Part shown: positions 62,202 to 64,000 of the stretch, in pieces
How positions within the stretch are numbered: position 1 is the stretch's first letter
How the letters are laid out: every line of letters begins with the position of its first letter
Assembly (NCBI RefSeq): GCF_965137335.1
Contig: NZ_CBCRZD010000001.1
Origin: Empedobacter stercoris
Lineage (GTDB): Bacteria > Bacteroidota > Bacteroidia > Flavobacteriales > Weeksellaceae
Length of the DNA: 64,000 nt
Strand: one strand, 5' to 3'
The notes under the pieces: generated by a model
The model's database searches: none
Seen by the model: only the letters and a program-made list of their open reading frames with translations
Told to the model about the DNA's origin: nothing
Position numbers and translations under genes: made by a program

Positions 62202-64000
62202 TTGAAAAAAAATAATTTTAAACCTTCGGGATTTAATCCTACATGGATATATGGTATTATAGGATTATTGCTGATTGCCTTTTTATTATTTTCTGATAAT
62301 ATTGGAGGTGTAGGCGGAACTACTAAAAATATTGACCGTACTACATTCCTTACTTATGTAGAAAAAGGCTATGTTAAAGAGGCAGATTTAGAAAAAGAAA
62401 CAGGTCGTGTAAGTGTTTACTTAACAGAAGAGGCCTTGAATAATGAAGAATTTAAAAAGTTCAAAAATACAAAGGAAAATTTAAATCCTTTTGCAACAGG
62501 AGCTCCAAACTTCACTTTTAATGTAGCAGATGCTGGAAATTTTGAAAAAGATTTTTACGAAAATGTTGAAAAAAGTCCAAATAAAACTGCAAAACTTAAT
62601 ACACTTGTATCAAACGGTTTTGGAGGATTATTTATGAATCTTTTCATTTCATTAATTTTCTTCGGATTAATCTACTTCTTACTATTCAGAAGAATGGGTG
62701 GAGGTGGATCTGCTGGCGGAGGTGGCGGAATCTTCTCTGTGGGTAAATCTAAAGCAAAATTGTTTGAAGGTGATGATCACATCAAAACAACTTTTAATGA
62801 TGTAGCTGGTTTAGAAGGTGCCAAAGAAGAAATAGAAGAAATTGTAGAATTCTTAAAACACCCAGATAAATTCACAAAATTAGGTGGACGTATACCAAAA
62901 GGAGCCTTATTAGTAGGACCTCCAGGTACAGGGAAAACCTTATTAGCAAAAGCTGTTGCAGGAGAAGCAAAAGTTCCTTTCTTCTCATTGTCAGGATCAG
63001 ATTTCGTAGAAATGTTTGTGGGAGTTGGTGCATCTCGTGTACGTGACTTATTCAAAAATGCAAAAGAAAAATCTCCGTCAATCATCTTTATTGATGAGAT
63101 TGATGCAATTGGTCGTGCACGTGGAAAATCAAACTTTACAGGATCTAATGACGAACGCGAAAATACATTAAACCAATTATTAACAGAAATGGATGGTTTC
63201 GGAACAGAATCTAACGTAATTGTAATTGCTGCAACAAACCGTGCCGATGTATTGGACAAAGCCTTAATGCGCCCAGGTCGTTTTGACAGAATTATTCACG
63301 TCGATTTACCTGAATTAAACGAACGTAAAGAAATCTTCGCGGTACATTTACGTCCTTTAAAATTAGGTGAAGATGTTGAAATAGAATTTTTAGCGAAACA
63401 AACACCAGGTTTTTCTGGAGCAGATATTTTCAATGTTTGTAACGAAGCAGCTTTAGTTGCTGCTCGTAAAAATAAAGAAGTAGTTGAAAAACAAGACTTC
63501 TTAGACGCTGTAGACCGTATTATCGGCGGTTTAGAGAAGAAAAGTAAAGTAATCAAACCATCTGAGAAAAAACGTATCGCTTATCACGAAGCTGGTCACG
63601 CAACAATCGGTTGGTTAACAGAACATGCTGCACCTTTAGTTAAGGTAACTATCGTTCCTCGTGGACGTTCATTAGGAGCTGCTTGGTATTTGCCAGAAGA
63701 AAGACAAATTACAACAACAGAACAATTGTTAGACGAAATGTGTATGACAATGGGTGGTCGTGCTGCGGAAGAAGTTGTTTTTGGTAATATTTCTACAGGA
63801 GCGTTAAGCGACTTAGAAAAAGTGACAAAACAAGCCAATGCAATGATTAGTATTTATGGTCTTAATAAAGAAATCGGAAATGTTTCGTACTACGATTCTT
63901 CTGGGCAAAACGAATACGGATTCAGTAAACCATATTCTGAACAAACAGCTCAAGTTATTGACAAGGAAATTAAGAAAATGATTGAAGAGCAATATGTAAG
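62202..64000 (+). CDS. ftsH: ATP-dependent zinc metalloprotease FtsH (3' end cut by window)
   Basis: A membrane-bound AAA+ protease that degrades unstable or misassembled membrane and regulatory proteins. The 599 visible residues hold two helices (about 15-32 and 141-162) around a periplasmic domain, a Gly-rich linker (GGGGSAGGGGG), Walker A GPPGTGKT (239-246), Walker B IIFIDEID, second-region-of-homology ATNRADVLDKALMRPGRFDR, and the zinc site HEAGH (462-466). Start is TTG at 62202; no ATG exists between the rsfS stop and the first helix. Likely co-transcribed with rsfS. Confidence 0.97.
   Translation, partial: MKKNNFKPSGFNPTWIYGIIGLLLIAFLLFSDNIGGVGGTTKNIDRTTFLTYVEKGYVKEADLEKETGRVSVYLTEEALNNEEFKKFKNTKENLNPFATGAPNFTFNVADAGNFEKDFYENVEKSPNKTAKLNTLVSNGFGGLFMNLFISLIFFGLIYFLLFRRMGGGGSAGGGGGIFSVGKSKAKLFEGDDHIKTTFNDVAGLEGAKEEIEEIVEFLKHPDKFTKLGGRIPKGALLVGPPGTGKTLLAKAVAGEAKVPFFSLSGSDFVEMFVGVGASRVRDLFKNAKEKSPSIIFIDEIDAIGRARGKSNFTGSNDERENTLNQLLTEMDGFGTESNVIVIAATNRADVLDKALMRPGRFDRIIHVDLPELNERKEIFAVHLRPLKLGEDVEIEFLAKQTPGFSGADIFNVCNEAALVAARKNKEVVEKQDFLDAVDRIIGGLEKKSKVIKPSEKKRIAYHEAGHATIGWLTEHAAPLVKVTIVPRGRSLGAAWYLPEERQITTTEQLLDEMCMTMGGRAAEEVVFGNISTGALSDLEKVTKQANAMISIYGLNKEIGNVSYYDSSGQNEYGFSKPYSEQTAQVIDKEIKKMIEEQYV

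Noticed and set aside
62777..63838. Minus-strand open frames inside ftsH
   Set aside because: These oppose the AAA+ and protease domains of ftsH. Ser-rich, basic translations are typical of reversed AT-rich codons.

Overview
The window is AT-rich, densely coded chromosome from a member of the Bacteroidota, almost certainly class Flavobacteriia. The best guess is the Weeksellaceae group (Empedobacter, Chryseobacterium or a relative); the genus is an inference. The signs are a SusC/SusD pair, a metalloprotease with a type IX secretion (T9SS) C-terminal sorting domain, two GLPGLI-family proteins, TAnnTTTG promoter boxes in place of E. coli-type -10 boxes, several TTG starts, and almost no Shine-Dalgarno sequences. 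Most of the window is core chromosome. I see no insertion sequence, prophage, integrase or CRISPR array. Both ends cut genes: a rhomboid protease at the left and ftsH at the right.

Layout. Bases 1-8.1 kb hold mutL-rhomboid, a DUF2750 protein coupled to a PutP-type symporter, a YyaL/SPATA20-like thioredoxin-domain protein, 3-methyladenine DNA glycosylase I and an EamA transporter. Bases 8.1-11.7 kb are less conserved: a non-coding island with an 11-bp periodic repeat, two tandem SGNH-like genes (one frameshifted), a GNAT acetyltransferase and a short-chain dehydrogenase. Bases 11.7-18 kb hold an LPG-synthase-like flippase homologue, two identical tRNA-Val genes, and the ileS - DksA-like - lspA operon. 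Bases 18-27 kb hold a lipoprotein translationally coupled to an ABC transporter, two small outer-membrane barrels and a large DUF2723 membrane protein. Bases 27-34 kb hold guaB, a SusD/SusC pair and rnhB. Bases 34-41.5 kb hold the T9SS metalloprotease, coaD-ddl, a PASTA protein with an RluA-family synthase, and a DEAD-box helicase. Bases 41.5-46.9 kb hold a secreted hypothetical protein, cinA, two GLPGLI proteins, lipA and an NlpE-like lipoprotein.

The most interesting part is 46.9-56.7 kb, which looks like two copper modules on either side of murI and a GreA-like gene. Module 1 (minus strand, four tightly spaced genes) encodes a regulator joining an HMA-like CxxC domain to an AraC-type DNA-binding domain, a DUF3347 periplasmic protein with a cysteine-less HMA-like domain, a Cys/Met-rich lipoprotein, and a multicopper oxidase joined to a CopB-like C-terminal domain. 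Module 2 (plus strand) encodes two small membrane-anchored proteins sharing an EYC-ERPE-CNGxCYL motif, an MbnP-like lipoprotein, an MbnH/MauG-like di-heme protein and a barrel protein with a CxxCxC cluster. MbnH is known to oxidise a tryptophan of MbnP to kynurenine in methanotrophs; the two small Cys proteins and the barrel may be added parts of a flavobacterial version.

Bases 56.8-64 kb return to housekeeping: gcvT, a small membrane protein, a YiiX-like lipoprotein hydrolase, two small hypothetical proteins, the operon birA-idi-queD-peroxiredoxin, and the divergent rsfS-ftsH. Simple stem-loop terminators flank most units and several serve convergent genes.
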